This document shows, piece after piece, positions 45,781 through 55,013 of a stretch of DNA of 64,000 nucleotides (position 1 is the first letter of the stretch; each line of letters begins with the position of its first letter). The DNA is taken from positions 62,001 to 126,000 of the forward strand of contig NZ_JAVDDU010000008.1 in the NCBI RefSeq assembly GCF_030848505.1. Direction: 5' to 3'. The DNA is from Marinimicrobium hydrolyticum. Its GTDB lineage: Bacteria > Pseudomonadota > Gammaproteobacteria > Pseudomonadales > Cellvibrionaceae. A program made the translations under genes and the position numbers. The notes under the pieces were generated by a model, which searched no databases, was not told where the DNA came from, and saw nothing but the letters and a program-made list of their open reading frames with translations.

Positions 45781-48042
45781 TTACTGCAAGCGCCACCAGC
45801 GCGGTAACAGATTGCGCACCCGGCGTTGGTGGTAACGGTCGTCGATCAAATAAATAACGCCTTTGTCCTGTTCCGTGCGAATTACCCGGCCCGCCGCCTG
45901 CACCACTTTGCTTAAGCCGGGGTAGAGATAGGCGTAGTTGTAACCATCACCAAACCGCTCGTTCATGCGTTCTTTAAGATGTTCATTGATGGGATTCATT
46001 TGCGGCAACCCCAGAGTGGCTACAAAGGCACCAATCAAGCGGTTCCCCGGCAAGTCGATGCCTTCAGAGAAGGCCCCGCCCAGCACGGCAAACCCTATGC
46101 CCTGCCCTTCCTCTTGAAATCGATGCAAAAATTCTTCGCGCGCCGGTTCGTTCATGCTGCGTGCCTGGGCCCAAACGGGTAGCTCCGGCTGAGCCGATCG
46201 CAACTGCTCCAACACTTGATTCAGGTACTGATAGCTGCTGAAAAACGCCAGGTAGTTGCCCGGGCGCGCCAGGTACTGGCGGGCGATCAATTCTGCTATG
46301 GGCATAACGGAAGCCGCACGATCCCGATAGCGGGTGGAGATGTTACTGGCAATGGTCACCTGTAATTGTTCGGCAACAAACGGAGAGGCTACTTCCATGG
46401 TCTGGGTATCGTCTGGCAACCCTAACAAATCACGGTAATAATCCGCCGGACGCAAGGTGGCGGAGAACAGTGTGGCCGAATGAGCTGTTTCGAAACGCGG
46501 TGCGAGCTGCGCGGCGGGAATTAAATTGCGCAGGCACAGTTCGCTGCCTTTGCGACCACTTGGTGGAGTATCCCAGGTGAAATCGCATATGTAGTTGGCG
46601 TCTTGATACACGTCGACGATGCGCAAAAAGTGCAAGGCGTCGAAATAAAACGGCATCAGATCAGGTGCCGTGGCCGTTGGGTGTTCCGTTAAATAATCCA
46701 TGATGGCGCCTGTGGCACTTTGCAGCGAACCTAAAAAGGCGACGGGAAGCGATTTCAATACCGCGTAGTCTTCCGCCTCTTGGGCGCGATTCAACTGATT
46801 CCACTCGCGATTGATCTTATCCAGGGCACTCTTCAGCCTTTTAGGCGCGTGCTTTTTAACCCGCCGAAACCGAATTTGGTTTAGGCTCGCGGAATACATG
46901 CTGCGGGCTCGATCCACGAGGTTATGGGCCTCGTCAACCAGCAGATTCACCTTCCACTGATTGGCTCGAGTAAGGGTGTGGAGCATGGCGTAAAGATCAA
47001 AGTAATAATTGTAATCGCCGACAATGACATCGCTCCAACGGGCCATCTCCTGCCCCAGGTAATAGGGGCAAACGCGATGATTTAGGGCCACTTCCCGTAG
47101 CCTGGGCTGATCAAGCATAGGTATGCTTGCGGCTTCTTCTCGCGCAGCGGGGAGGCGGTCGTAAAACCCCTGCGCCAGTGGGCAGGATTCTCCGTGGCAG
47201 GCGCTGTCCGGATACTCACAGCTTTTTTCTCGTGCCACCAGCTCCAGGCTACGCAGCTTGTCGATGTCCAAGTGTTGTAGCGCGTTTAACGCCAGGGCAC
47301 GACCCGGGGTTTTAGCACTGAGGAAAAAAACCTTATCCAGCGCCTTGCGAGGCAGTGCTTTGATGACCGGAAAGAGCGTACCCAGGGTTTTTCCGATGCC
47401 CGTGGGCGCTTCGACCAGCAGGCAGCGACCGGTGAAGGCGCTTTGATACACGGCTTCCGCCAGGCTACGCTGGCCACTGCGAAAGTCCGTATACGGAAAC
47501 GTTAAAGCCTCCATAGCCTGATCACGAGCTTGACGGTGAACCAACTCCTTCTTTGCCCAGTGCAAAAAACGCTGGCATTGCAAGTTAAAAAATTGTTCAA
47601 GCTCATCGGCGCTAATAGATTCAACCAGCACAGTCTCACGTTGATTGCCGACATCGAAGTACACCAAGGCGATGTTGATCTGTTTGAGTTCACGCTCTTT
47701 GCACAACAGCCAGCCGTACATTTTCGCCTGCGCCCAATGCAGGGTGCGGTGATTGTCGGGCATCAAATTCAAATCACCGCGGTAGGTCTTAATCTCTTCG
47801 AGCTGATTACTGATCGGGTCATAGCCATCCGCCCTACCCCGGACGGTGAGCTCCCGGTATTCACCACTTACACTGACTTCCGATTCGTAATCGTCGTGGC
47901 GTCTAGCGGTAACGGTACTGTGCCCGGCTATGCCCTCACGAGCCGTTGGCGAAGGTGTAAAGCGCAAGTCCAGATCCCCACTTTTGGCGGTGAACTCGCA
48001 CAGTGCACGCACGGCAATGGTATAGGTGGTGGCCGTGGTCAT
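45781..48042 (-). CDS. XPD/DinG-like Fe-S helicase with N-terminal PD-(D/E)XK nuclease domain
   Basis: 753 aa. The N-terminal nuclease-like part has GRADGYDP (D72) and EIKTYRGD (E83, K85). The SF2 motor follows: Walker A EAPTGIGKT (211-219), Fe-S cysteines at 275, 282, 287 and 325 (CEYPDSACHGESCPLA and HRVCPYY), DEAH box at 370-373, and motif VI QAAGRVIRTEQDKG near the C-terminus. A 5'-3' helicase that threads DNA to a nuclease is implied. It overlaps the FAN1-like gene by 4 bp. Helicase and FAN1-like nuclease likely process the same damaged DNA, such as interstrand crosslinks. Confidence 0.93.
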   Translation of the reverse strand: MTTATTYTIAVRALCEFTAKSGDLDLRFTPSPTAREGIAGHSTVTARRHDDYESEVSVSGEYRELTVRGRADGYDPISNQLEEIKTYRGDLNLMPDNHRTLHWAQAKMYGWLLCKERELKQINIALVYFDVGNQRETVLVESISADELEQFFNLQCQRFLHWAKKELVHRQARDQAMEALTFPYTDFRSGQRSLAEAVYQSAFTGRCLLVEAPTGIGKTLGTLFPVIKALPRKALDKVFFLSAKTPGRALALNALQHLDIDKLRSLELVAREKSCEYPDSACHGESCPLAQGFYDRLPAAREEAASIPMLDQPRLREVALNHRVCPYYLGQEMARWSDVIVGDYNYYFDLYAMLHTLTRANQWKVNLLVDEAHNLVDRARSMYSASLNQIRFRRVKKHAPKRLKSALDKINREWNQLNRAQEAEDYAVLKSLPVAFLGSLQSATGAIMDYLTEHPTATAPDLMPFYFDALHFLRIVDVYQDANYICDFTWDTPPSGRKGSELCLRNLIPAAQLAPRFETAHSATLFSATLRPADYYRDLLGLPDDTQTMEVASPFVAEQLQVTIASNISTRYRDRAASVMPIAELIARQYLARPGNYLAFFSSYQYLNQVLEQLRSAQPELPVWAQARSMNEPAREEFLHRFQEEGQGIGFAVLGGAFSEGIDLPGNRLIGAFVATLGLPQMNPINEHLKERMNERFGDGYNYAYLYPGLSKVVQAAGRVIRTEQDKGVIYLIDDRYHQRRVRNLLPRWWRLQ

Positions 48043-49706
48043 GATCTATTGCTAGCGCCGTTAACGCTTTGCCAGGATACATAGCAAACGGACGCGGGTA
48101 TGTCGTGTTGAGCAAAGTAAGTCAGCCAGCGCTTTTGATTGTCCTGGAGCCGGTCGCCAGGCCCTTTGACTTCAATCATTCGGTAGCGCTTTTGATCCGG
48201 CCAAAATTGAATCAAATCCGGAAACCCGGCAGTGTTGGATTTGATATCCCTCAGAATTCTCTGAAAGTGCAAGGTGAGGTGTTCGGCGGGGATTATGTCT
48301 AGCGCGTTGTTCAATAGGTCTTCACTGAGCCCTTCCCACCAGACAAAGACACATTGAAGGCCATGCTTGTCAGCAAATCGCCGCCGTATAATCGGGCCAT
48401 GAGTGCCTCGCCTTAGATGCTCGAAGCCCTGCTCCAGAAGATCAGCGCGCCGCTCACGAAAATCCGGCCAGTGCAAATCCGCAGGGGAGCGCTGAAACGG
48501 ATGAAAGAATGCGCCGGGAATGGGGGCGAAAATCGCATCCCAAAACAGCAAACCAAACAAGCCGGAAATAAGCGAGTTCTCTACATAGTAGACCGGTGCG
48601 GCATCGCTGCCCAGGTGACTCGCTACCGCCAGCTCCACTACCGGAGCGAAAGGCAGTTGAAGCTCAAAAGTCTCTGGAGCCATTGCCGAGATTTTAGGGG
48701 TGGCGGCAAGCCCCAAGTTTCTCCGTAACCGCGGCAACAATCGCTGCACCTGTTGATGTTCTGCTTCGCTTTCTGGTCCCTGGGCGGCCACTTGCGCCAG
48801 GGTGAAGGCTTCTTGCCAGGCGCCGAGTCTTTCCAGCACCCGAAGCTGGCGTGCCCGCGCACCGGGATAATGGCAGTTCTGATACAGCGCTCGCGCATCG
48901 CCCAGCTCACCTGCCCGCTCGTATTCCCGGGCAATTTTAAACACCAGCCGATCCCGAGCGGCGCACAACCAGGGGTTGCTGCTGTCGATAGTCGGCAGAG
49001 ACGCCACGACCTCATTTAAGGGCTGCTCCTCATAAAAGCGTTCCCGGCAGGCACGCAACTGTAAATAGGTATCCACTTCCTCGCGCCGATGAAAGGGACG
49101 AGATTCGCGCGTGAAAAGGACTTGCTCGTAGCGGTAGGTTCCCAACTCGCTGAGCACAAACTCAGACCAGTCCTGGTGACCATTGCCAAAAAACATCAGT
49201 CGGAAGCGATCACACAAAGCCATGATTGTCAGACGGTAAACGGGGCTTGGGCACGGCGTTACTAATGAGGGCGAGGTTTCCAGTAGCGTTTCGAGGGCCT
49301 GCCCCTTGGTGCGATGGCCGGCCGTAGCTTCTGGGGCCAGTTGGCGCACCTCGACCCAAGTGAAGAGGCGGAACAGGGCTTTCAAGTCGAGGCTGGATTC
49401 TCTGCTAACCCATTCCAGGGCTAGCAGGGGCTCCACGGCCTGCCGGGTACAGCCCAGCTCTTGGTAGTGAAGTTTGTCGGCTCGGAACAGCTCACCTTTA
49501 CGCATGACCATGCGCACCATCAGGCCCCGGCTTGCCAGAGGCAATTCCTTAAATTGGCTTACAGACTGGTGTTCGTCTGAGCTGAGCAGATCCCCGTGCC
49601 GGTCACTGACCCAATCCAGTACCCATTGGAAGTTGTGCAAGTAGTACATCGGGTCGTCCAGGCTGGCTGGGCGGATGTTCTCTGAGAATGCGGGAGATTT
49701 GGACAT
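48039..49706 (-). CDS. FAN1-like VRR-NUC nuclease
   Basis: 555 aa from the ATG at 49706 (a longer frame to 49745 adds 13 weak codons). The C-terminal VRR-NUC domain shows AGFPDLIQFWPDQKRYRMIE then VKGPGDRLQDNQKRWL, the PD...EVK active site near 495-515. A helical repeat region precedes it, including ERAGELGDARALYQNC. FAN1 nucleases cut 5' flaps and unhook interstrand crosslinks, in bacteria as well as humans. Translationally coupled to the Fe-S helicase downstream. Confidence 0.93.
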   Translation of the reverse strand: MSKSPAFSENIRPASLDDPMYYLHNFQWVLDWVSDRHGDLLSSDEHQSVSQFKELPLASRGLMVRMVMRKGELFRADKLHYQELGCTRQAVEPLLALEWVSRESSLDLKALFRLFTWVEVRQLAPEATAGHRTKGQALETLLETSPSLVTPCPSPVYRLTIMALCDRFRLMFFGNGHQDWSEFVLSELGTYRYEQVLFTRESRPFHRREEVDTYLQLRACRERFYEEQPLNEVVASLPTIDSSNPWLCAARDRLVFKIAREYERAGELGDARALYQNCHYPGARARQLRVLERLGAWQEAFTLAQVAAQGPESEAEHQQVQRLLPRLRRNLGLAATPKISAMAPETFELQLPFAPVVELAVASHLGSDAAPVYYVENSLISGLFGLLFWDAIFAPIPGAFFHPFQRSPADLHWPDFRERRADLLEQGFEHLRRGTHGPIIRRRFADKHGLQCVFVWWEGLSEDLLNNALDIIPAEHLTLHFQRILRDIKSNTAGFPDLIQFWPDQKRYRMIEVKGPGDRLQDNQKRWLTYFAQHDIPASVCYVSWQSVNGASNRS

Positions 49707-49835
49707 GGCAAGGACGACTGGTTTTATATACAGGTACGCTACCATGTGTTGCGTTACGGCTCAAGCGGGACTCCTCCCCACCGCAGGGCGGCCAACTTTC
49801 GCTCCGCCCCATTGGAGTCTACGGTCTTCCTGGAA

Positions 49836-50117
49836 TCAAACCGAAGTTTCTTGATGGACTTGATATTGCCCTTGCAGCGTTTGGGCTTGAACCGGATGGC
49901 GAGCACGCTGCCTTAGATAACGGTATCGCAGCCAAGGAAACAGCAACCAACCCAATACAAGAACCGCCAAACCGGCCACATACCCCACCAGCATCAAAAC
50001 ACCTGCCAGTAACCACAAAAGCATCACGCCTGGCCAGTTCATGGCTTGATGAGAAATGGGCGCCCACAGGGGTTCGTGTTCAAAAGTTTCCTTACCGGTC
50101 CGACTCGATACAGTCAT
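49836..50117 (-). CDS. Small membrane protein
   Basis: 93 aa. Two closely spaced hydrophobic segments (GVMLLWLLAGVLMLVGYVA and LAVLVLGWLLFP) are followed by a basic tail (RYRYLRQRARH). AGGAGG precedes the ATG at 50117, and the gene follows the four-helix-bundle gene by 24 bp, so it is probably real and cotranscribed. No family recognised; an envelope-stress or membrane-bound partner of the upstream protein is a guess. Confidence 0.6.
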   Translation of the reverse strand: MTVSSRTGKETFEHEPLWAPISHQAMNWPGVMLLWLLAGVLMLVGYVAGLAVLVLGWLLFPWLRYRYLRQRARHPVQAQTLQGQYQVHQETSV

Positions 50118-50141
50118 CCGTGCTGCCTCCTGCCGTTGAGT

Positions 50142-50585
50142 TTATCCTTTGGTATGGTCGAGCATATTCAGCTCGCCCTCAAGCCAACCCAGGCGTTTAG
50201 TGGCCTCGCCTTTATTAACCTTTAATACGGTCTCTAGCCCAGCGGTTCCGGACAGCAAACCCAGGTTGCGAACGTACTCTTGCTTCAAGTGGATTTCTTT
50301 GGATTGGATGGCACGCAACACGGCCGCGTCATTGCTCTGAGCTTCTGCACTCGAAGCAGTGGCCGTTTCGACGTCGCCATCAAATCTTTTGAGTATTTCT
50401 CCCAGAGTCTCAATGCTCCGGTTATGAGCTGATACAAAATCACCGAAGACTTTTTGGTAAGCGGCGCGCTCAAGTCGACGGGCGCCGGCTTCGTAATCGG
50501 CGACCAATTCGCGATGAAGTTTGACCAGTAACGTCAACTCGTCGTGCAAGCTGTCCGCATTGACCTGACTTTTGGAATCCGACAT
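50142..50585 (-). CDS. DUF2383-like four-helix-bundle protein
   Basis: 147 aa from the ATG at 50585 (GAGGAGG upstream); an extension of 23 codons is unsupported. It is nearly all helical: ELTLLVKLHRELVADYEAGARR, a middle helix with FGDFVSAHNRSIETLGEIL, and a C-terminal pair. The first helix, with conserved Glu, Tyr and His, resembles DUF2383 (PA2169-type) ferritin-like bundles, though the metal ligands are not certain. First gene of a two-gene unit with a small membrane protein. Confidence 0.65.
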   Translation of the reverse strand: MSDSKSQVNADSLHDELTLLVKLHRELVADYEAGARRLERAAYQKVFGDFVSAHNRSIETLGEILKRFDGDVETATASSAEAQSNDAAVLRAIQSKEIHLKQEYVRNLGLLSGTAGLETVLKVNKGEATKRLGWLEGELNMLDHTKG

Positions 50586-50926
50586 TCCCGGCCCTCCTCT
50601 CGTGAGCACTCTCGGCGCCGAATGATGGTGGGGCCTTTGGTTTCCCCACGGCACCCAAAGCTACTTGGACCCTGTCTGAGAACAGTGCTTGCGAGCTTAG
50701 TTCCCAGGGCGATCACGGGTCATTCTGCCTTTTTCACGAAGTTCCCACAAGAAAGCTGTTCAGTTATCGCCCATTTCGGCACCGGTTACGAGCGAGATGG
50801 TTGCGCTACCGTAAAGTTACGCAAAGGCTCCAAAAATGGGCTCAAATCGGTTGAGCAACAAGGGGCATAGCCTTAATCTATTGCTGCCCGGGTCTTTGCA
50901 CCCAATGATGAAAATGGAATCTTACG
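50586..50926. other. Divergent intergenic region, no gene seen
   Basis: 341 bases between the four-helix-bundle gene and the Tat-exported barrel protein. It should contain both promoters. I see no coding frame, RNA-like hairpin or palindrome that I can support. Confidence 0.4.
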
Positions 50927-51355
50927 ATGAACAAACCGAGCCGACGTCAATTTCTCGCCGGAGCCGCCGCGTCCGGCGCCGCACTACTGGGAACCAGTGC
51001 GATTGCCTCCAGCGCCCACGCCCATGATCACGGTCAAGTGGCGCTCCCTAAACTGGTCCACAAGGTCTTCTTTTGGTTGAAGAACCCCGAGTCCCAAGAA
51101 GACCGAGATGCCCTGATTGCCGGTATTAAAACCCTGGCCAATATTGAAACAGTTCGCGGCCTTCATGTGGGCGTACCCGCCTCCACCGAAAAGCGCGACG
51201 TGGTGGATAACAGCTATCAGGTTTCCGAGATGCTGTTGTTCAATGATGTGGAAGGACAGGACGCCTATCAAGTGCACCCTATCCACGAAAAATTCGTCGC
51301 AGACTGTTCACACTTGTGGAGCAAAGTGGTGGTTTACGATTCCATTGCCGTGTAA
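50927..51355 (+). CDS. Tat-exported Dabb (stress-responsive A/B barrel) protein
   Basis: 142 aa. A twin-arginine signal, [21 protein letters not shown], ends near AHA, so the protein is exported folded. The mature part is a ferredoxin-like barrel with [13 protein letters not shown], an [13 protein letters not shown] strand and a C-terminal [15 protein letters not shown] stretch, as in Dabb-domain proteins. Members have varied roles (some bind metals or small ligands); none is implied here. Single gene with its own terminator. Confidence 0.88.
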   Translation: MNKPSRRQFLAGAAASGAALLGTSAIASSAHAHDHGQVALPKLVHKVFFWLKNPESQEDRDALIAGIKTLANIETVRGLHVGVPASTEKRDVVDNSYQVSEMLLFNDVEGQDAYQVHPIHEKFVADCSHLWSKVVVYDSIAV

Positions 51356-51383
51356 GTACTGGAATCTTTATACATACAGAACC

Positions 51384-51418
51384 AAAAAAGGTGGGCCACT
51401 TGGCCCACCTTTTTTTAT
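51384..51418. terminator. Rho-independent terminator, works both ways
   Basis: A GC stem GGTGGGCCA / TGGCCCACC, flanked by AAAAAA and TTTTTTT, forms a hairpin with a 2-base gap at 51399-51400. It ends the Dabb gene on the plus strand and the convergent cyclophilin gene on the minus strand. Confidence 0.93.
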
Positions 51419-51443
51419 ACTATGTTCTTTTCAACGCTTGATT

Positions 51444-52223
51444 TCAACGGCGTTTACGTAAACCAAATCCGGCCAGCATAAGCAAAGCCATAAACCACCA
51501 TGATGCACTACCGCTACTGGACTTTTTGTTGTCGGATTGCTCGCTGATTAGAGTGTTCGGCACAGGATTGAGATCCGCCGCGCTGTCCGGGCTCCCGTCC
51601 AAAACCACGATATTGTGTACCATCACCAAATGCTCATCAGTAACCGGTACTTCGTCTTCAAGATCACTTTGGGAGTAACCGCGCAGAGGTAAATCACTGA
51701 ACGCACCACCGAAACGCATAGTCTTCACTTTAGCAATCGCATCAACCACCTCCATGCCGTCACCCATAACTTCACCGAACACGGTAAAGCCACCATTCTG
51801 CACATCCAGGTTGGCCTGATTGTTGGAAAGGTTTATAAACCATTGTACGGTCGCACTGTTGGGATCACTACCAATTTTGGCCATAGCGATGGTGCCGCGG
51901 CGATTAGAAAACTTTGGCTCATTGGTCACGGGGTCGTTGGCAGAGATCGGCTTCGGTTGATCGGCTTCCAAGTCATAAAAATAACCGCCGCCTTGAACAA
52001 TAAAACCCGAAACAGAACGATGAAAGAAGGTGTTTTCGTAAGCATCAGATTCCACGTAGCGGAGAAAATTAGTGACGGTTTGCGGAGTCTCCAGGTCGTA
52101 GAGGTTCACTTCAAAATCGCCTTTCACAGTTTGGAACTGAACAATGGTGGCGTTCGCAAAGGAGGCTCCCAAGAGGGCTGCGCAAAGGGTAATCAAGCGG
52201 GATACTTTTAAGGGTGACTTCAT
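51444..52223 (-). CDS. Secreted cyclophilin-type peptidyl-prolyl isomerase with GlyGly-CTERM tail
   Basis: 259 aa. A signal peptide (ITLCAALLGASFANA) is followed by a cyclophilin domain (about 26-190: FFHRSVSGFIVQGGGYFYD, FTVFGEVMGDGMEVVDAI, and AMAKIGSDPNSATVQWFIN). The C-terminus (SGSASWWFMALLMLAGFGL then RKRR) has the small-residue patch, hydrophobic helix and basic end of a GlyGly-CTERM signal, which rhombosortase cuts for surface display. It folds proline peptide bonds in the envelope or outside. The active-site arginine in FFHR is present. Confidence 0.9.
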   Translation of the reverse strand: MKSPLKVSRLITLCAALLGASFANATIVQFQTVKGDFEVNLYDLETPQTVTNFLRYVESDAYENTFFHRSVSGFIVQGGGYFYDLEADQPKPISANDPVTNEPKFSNRRGTIAMAKIGSDPNSATVQWFINLSNNQANLDVQNGGFTVFGEVMGDGMEVVDAIAKVKTMRFGGAFSDLPLRGYSQSDLEDEVPVTDEHLVMVHNIVVLDGSPDSAADLNPVPNTLISEQSDNKKSSSGSASWWFMALLMLAGFGLRKRR

Positions 52224-52356
52224 GGCTTTTTGGCTCTATTCATGGATGTAGTCATCTGCACCAACGACGAAAGCTGGTGCAGTTAATGTCAAAGTGTAGC
52301 AAACCGAGGGGTGGATAACTGTAATCTTTTGTAGAGTTTTAGCGGTCTTTTGCAGG

Positions 52357-53205
52357 CTATTGGCTCTCCACATAATCCCGGGAAAACTGCCAGGCTACCC
52401 GCCCGCTGCGGGCTCCTCGGGTGCGGTGCCACAACAGCGCCGCTCGTTCCGCCTTTGAGTCCCAGTGGCCTCCTAAAGCCACAACCCAGTGCTCAGCTGC
52501 GGCCAGATACTCGTCCTGAGAAAAGGGGTAAAAGCTTAGCCAGAGCCCGAAACGATCCGACAGGGAGACTTTCTCCTCGGTGCTGTCCGTAGGCCGAAGC
52601 TCACCATCTTCGTAGCTGACATCCAGGTTCTCACGCATGTTCTGCGGAAGCAGATGGCGGCGGTTGGAGGTAGCGTAAAACAGGATGTTATCGGAAGGTG
52701 CTGCAATGGAACCGTCCAAAGCCGATTTAAGCAGCTTGTAGCCCACCTCCCCTTCTTCAAAAGATAGGTCATCGCAAAACAGCAGGAATTTTTCCGGGCG
52801 ATCTTCCAGTTGCTCAACAATATCACCCAGGTGCAGAAGGTCAGCCTTGTCCACTTCCAGCAGCTTGAGTCCAGTCGCGGAAAAGTGATTCCAGCAGGCT
52901 TTGATCAGAGAGGATTTTCCGGTGCCCCGGGCGCCGGTTAACAGTACATTGTTGGCGGGCAGTCCGGCCAGGAACCGTTCAGTGTTGCGAACAATCGAAG
53001 CCTTTTGAGGCTCAATATTTTGTAGCGCGTCCAGTTCTATCCGGTGCGGGTGACGCACGGCTTGCAGGTAACCGCCCCGACCGGCTGTACGCCAGCGAAA
53101 CGCCTGGGCGTGCCAATCCGTTTCGGGAGGCAAAGGGGGAACGAGGGCTTCGACACGATCGAGTAATTGCTCCAATCGTTTTAGCACGGGGTCAAACTGG
53201 GTCAC
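52357..53205 (-). CDS. DUF815 family AAA+ ATPase
   Basis: 282 aa. Walker A is LLTGARGTGKSSLIKA near residue 90 and Walker B is KFLLFCDDLSFEEGE near 140; the sensor region ILFYATSNRRHLLP and LSDRFGLWLSFYPF are typical of DUF815 proteins, small AAA+ ATPases of unknown function. Predicted to be cytoplasmic. The gene ends 133 bp from the cyclophilin start and its own start is 30 bp after the end of the DUF3012 gene, on the same strand. Confidence 0.9.
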   Translation of the reverse strand: MTQFDPVLKRLEQLLDRVEALVPPLPPETDWHAQAFRWRTAGRGGYLQAVRHPHRIELDALQNIEPQKASIVRNTERFLAGLPANNVLLTGARGTGKSSLIKACWNHFSATGLKLLEVDKADLLHLGDIVEQLEDRPEKFLLFCDDLSFEEGEVGYKLLKSALDGSIAAPSDNILFYATSNRRHLLPQNMRENLDVSYEDGELRPTDSTEEKVSLSDRFGLWLSFYPFSQDEYLAAAEHWVVALGGHWDSKAERAALLWHRTRGARSGRVAWQFSRDYVESQ

Positions 53206-53235
53206 TTAATGTCCTCGACTATTCCCACTAGATGG

Positions 53236-53520
53236 CTAATCCTGGTAGATGCAACGATCGGCAAACGTTCGTGTTTCGTCCTCGGTCCAGGTTTCGCTGG
53301 ATTTGTACATCATCATATCGCACCAGGCTTCGCTACCAATCTCAGGCTCGACTGCGGGCCTGCCGCGCTCCTCATCGGGCACCGGTGCGGGCAATAGTCC
53401 CAAGTCGCGCGGAGGTTCTGTCACCGGCACTTGGTTATTTTGTTGCTCCTGCATAATCAGATACAAACCAAAAGCAATAACACCCAAACTGACGGCGATC
53501 AGCGCGTACACAAACTTCAT
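53236..53520 (-). CDS. DUF3012-like membrane-anchored protein
   Basis: 94 aa. An N-terminal membrane anchor (FVYALIAVSLGVIAFGLYLI) is followed by a proline- and acid-rich linker. The C-terminal EIGSEAWCDMMMYKSSETWT and DETRTFADRCIY match the DUF3012 pattern, with two cysteines that could pair outside the membrane. Function unknown. It sits between hemB (9 bp) and the DUF815 gene (30 bp) on one strand. Confidence 0.8.
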   Translation of the reverse strand: MKFVYALIAVSLGVIAFGLYLIMQEQQNNQVPVTEPPRDLGLLPAPVPDEERGRPAVEPEIGSEAWCDMMMYKSSETWTEDETRTFADRCIYQD

Positions 53521-53529
53521 AATAAGATC

Positions 53530-54516
53530 CTATTCCGTTAACCACACCGCAGCTTGATCGGCGTAGTAGCTGATAATCATATCCGCTCCCGCCCGCTTAA
53601 ATGCGAGCAGTGATTCAAGGGCTACGGCCCGCTCATCAATCACGCCGGCTTGAGCACCGGCCTTGATCATGGCGTACTCGCCACTGACCTGGTAGACCGC
53701 CAGCGGGCGGCTAGAGTGAGCGCGAATGTGCGCGAGTACATCCAGATACGCGATACCCGGTTTTACCATCAGTATGTCAGCGCCTTCAGCCTCGTCTTGC
53801 AGAGATTCAGCCAGCGCTTCGCGCGCGTTGGCGGGGTCCATTTGGTAGGTGTTGCGGCTACCTTTGAACGTGCTGTCCACGGCGTCGCGAAAGGGGCCGT
53901 AGAAGGCCGATGCAAATTTGGTCGAGTACGACATCACTGGAATTTGCTCGTAACCCGCGTCATCCAATGCGGCGCGGATTAAGCCGATCATACCATCCTG
54001 CATACCGGAGGGTGCAATCATGTCCGCCCCGGCGCGGGCCGCGACCACCACTTGTTTTTGCAAGTTCAATAAGGTTTGGTCGTTGTCCACATCATCGTTA
54101 CAAACAACGCCGCAGTGGCCATGATCCGTATATTCGCAAAAGCAGTTGTCACAAATAACGCACATGTCGGGCTGCGCGGCTTTGGCCGTACGAATCATAC
54201 GTGCCATTAAGCCCTCATCGTTCCATGTGTCGGCGCCCACGGCATCTTTGTGACTGGAAACGCCGAACAGCAGTACGGCGCGTATGCCCTTTTTCCAGCT
54301 GGCCTGTACTTGTTCGGCCAACTGGTTTTCCGGATAGCGCACCACGCCGGGCATACTGGCAATAGCCACCGGCTCCTGAATATTTTCCTCGACAAAAATC
54401 GGCCGAATAAAATCACTCGGGTGCAGGCGGGTTTCTCGAACCATTTCGCGCAGTGCGGGGGTTCGGCGCAGACGGCGGAAGCGGAACTCTGGCCCAATCA
54501 GGCGCGTGTCAGTCAT
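53530..54516 (-). CDS. hemB: Porphobilinogen synthase HemB
   Basis: 328 aa. It condenses two 5-aminolevulinate molecules in heme synthesis. The zinc-site cysteines C125, C127 and C135 (CDNCFCEYTDHGHCG) show it is the Zn-dependent type. Schiff-base lysines lie in VMSYSTKFASAFYGPF and DILMVKPGIAYLD. It heads a row with the DUF3012 and DUF815 genes and follows the 141-aa protein at 54541 on the same strand. Confidence 0.97.
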   Translation of the reverse strand: MTDTRLIGPEFRFRRLRRTPALREMVRETRLHPSDFIRPIFVEENIQEPVAIASMPGVVRYPENQLAEQVQASWKKGIRAVLLFGVSSHKDAVGADTWNDEGLMARMIRTAKAAQPDMCVICDNCFCEYTDHGHCGVVCNDDVDNDQTLLNLQKQVVVAARAGADMIAPSGMQDGMIGLIRAALDDAGYEQIPVMSYSTKFASAFYGPFRDAVDSTFKGSRNTYQMDPANAREALAESLQDEAEGADILMVKPGIAYLDVLAHIRAHSSRPLAVYQVSGEYAMIKAGAQAGVIDERAVALESLLAFKRAGADMIISYYADQAAVWLTE

Positions 54517-54540
54517 GTATCTCTCACTTGTGTCGGTGAC

Positions 54541-54966
54541 TCAATAGCGGAAGCCGCCTTCGTGGCTCCATTCGCAGCGCACTTGCATATCGCCGGAGCC
54601 AGGAACATGGCAACTGCCGTTGGATTCCCAGGTAAAGGTGTGGGTGCCACACAATTCGGTTTCCAAATGCACGGTGGCGGATACCCAGAACATGCGGCTC
54701 AATAAGTCTTCAAACTGTGCCAGCCAGGATTCCCACTCGTACTCCACGGCTTTGTAAGAAGCGCCAAAGTGCATGACTTCCGTTTGGTAGTGACCGTGGC
54801 GATATTCAATTTGCGGAATGGAAAACATCTCCTGCGATAAAAACGGCCAGTCGTCCGCATGCGGCAAGGTCAGCATAGCGTCCCGGTTGACCAGCAACCG
54901 CTGCGACTCCGAAGGCAGTGGTGCCGAGTCTTTGATACATCCGTAAACAATTGATTCCTGATCCAT
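54541..54966 (-). CDS. Conserved small protein of unknown function
   Basis: 141 aa from the ATG at 54966 (GGAGAGA before it). Features: MDQESIVYGCIKDSAP at the start, and a beta-rich body with ELCGTHTFTWESNGSC and YEWESWLAQFEDLLSRMFW. No signal peptide or membrane helix. I do not recognise the family. It precedes hemB by 24 bp, so the two may be one transcript. Confidence 0.65.
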   Translation of the reverse strand: MDQESIVYGCIKDSAPLPSESQRLLVNRDAMLTLPHADDWPFLSQEMFSIPQIEYRHGHYQTEVMHFGASYKAVEYEWESWLAQFEDLLSRMFWVSATVHLETELCGTHTFTWESNGSCHVPGSGDMQVRCEWSHEGGFRY

Positions 54967-55013
54967 AGTCTCTCCAACAGTCAATGCCGCTGATTCTTGC
55001 TATCGAAGGGTAA

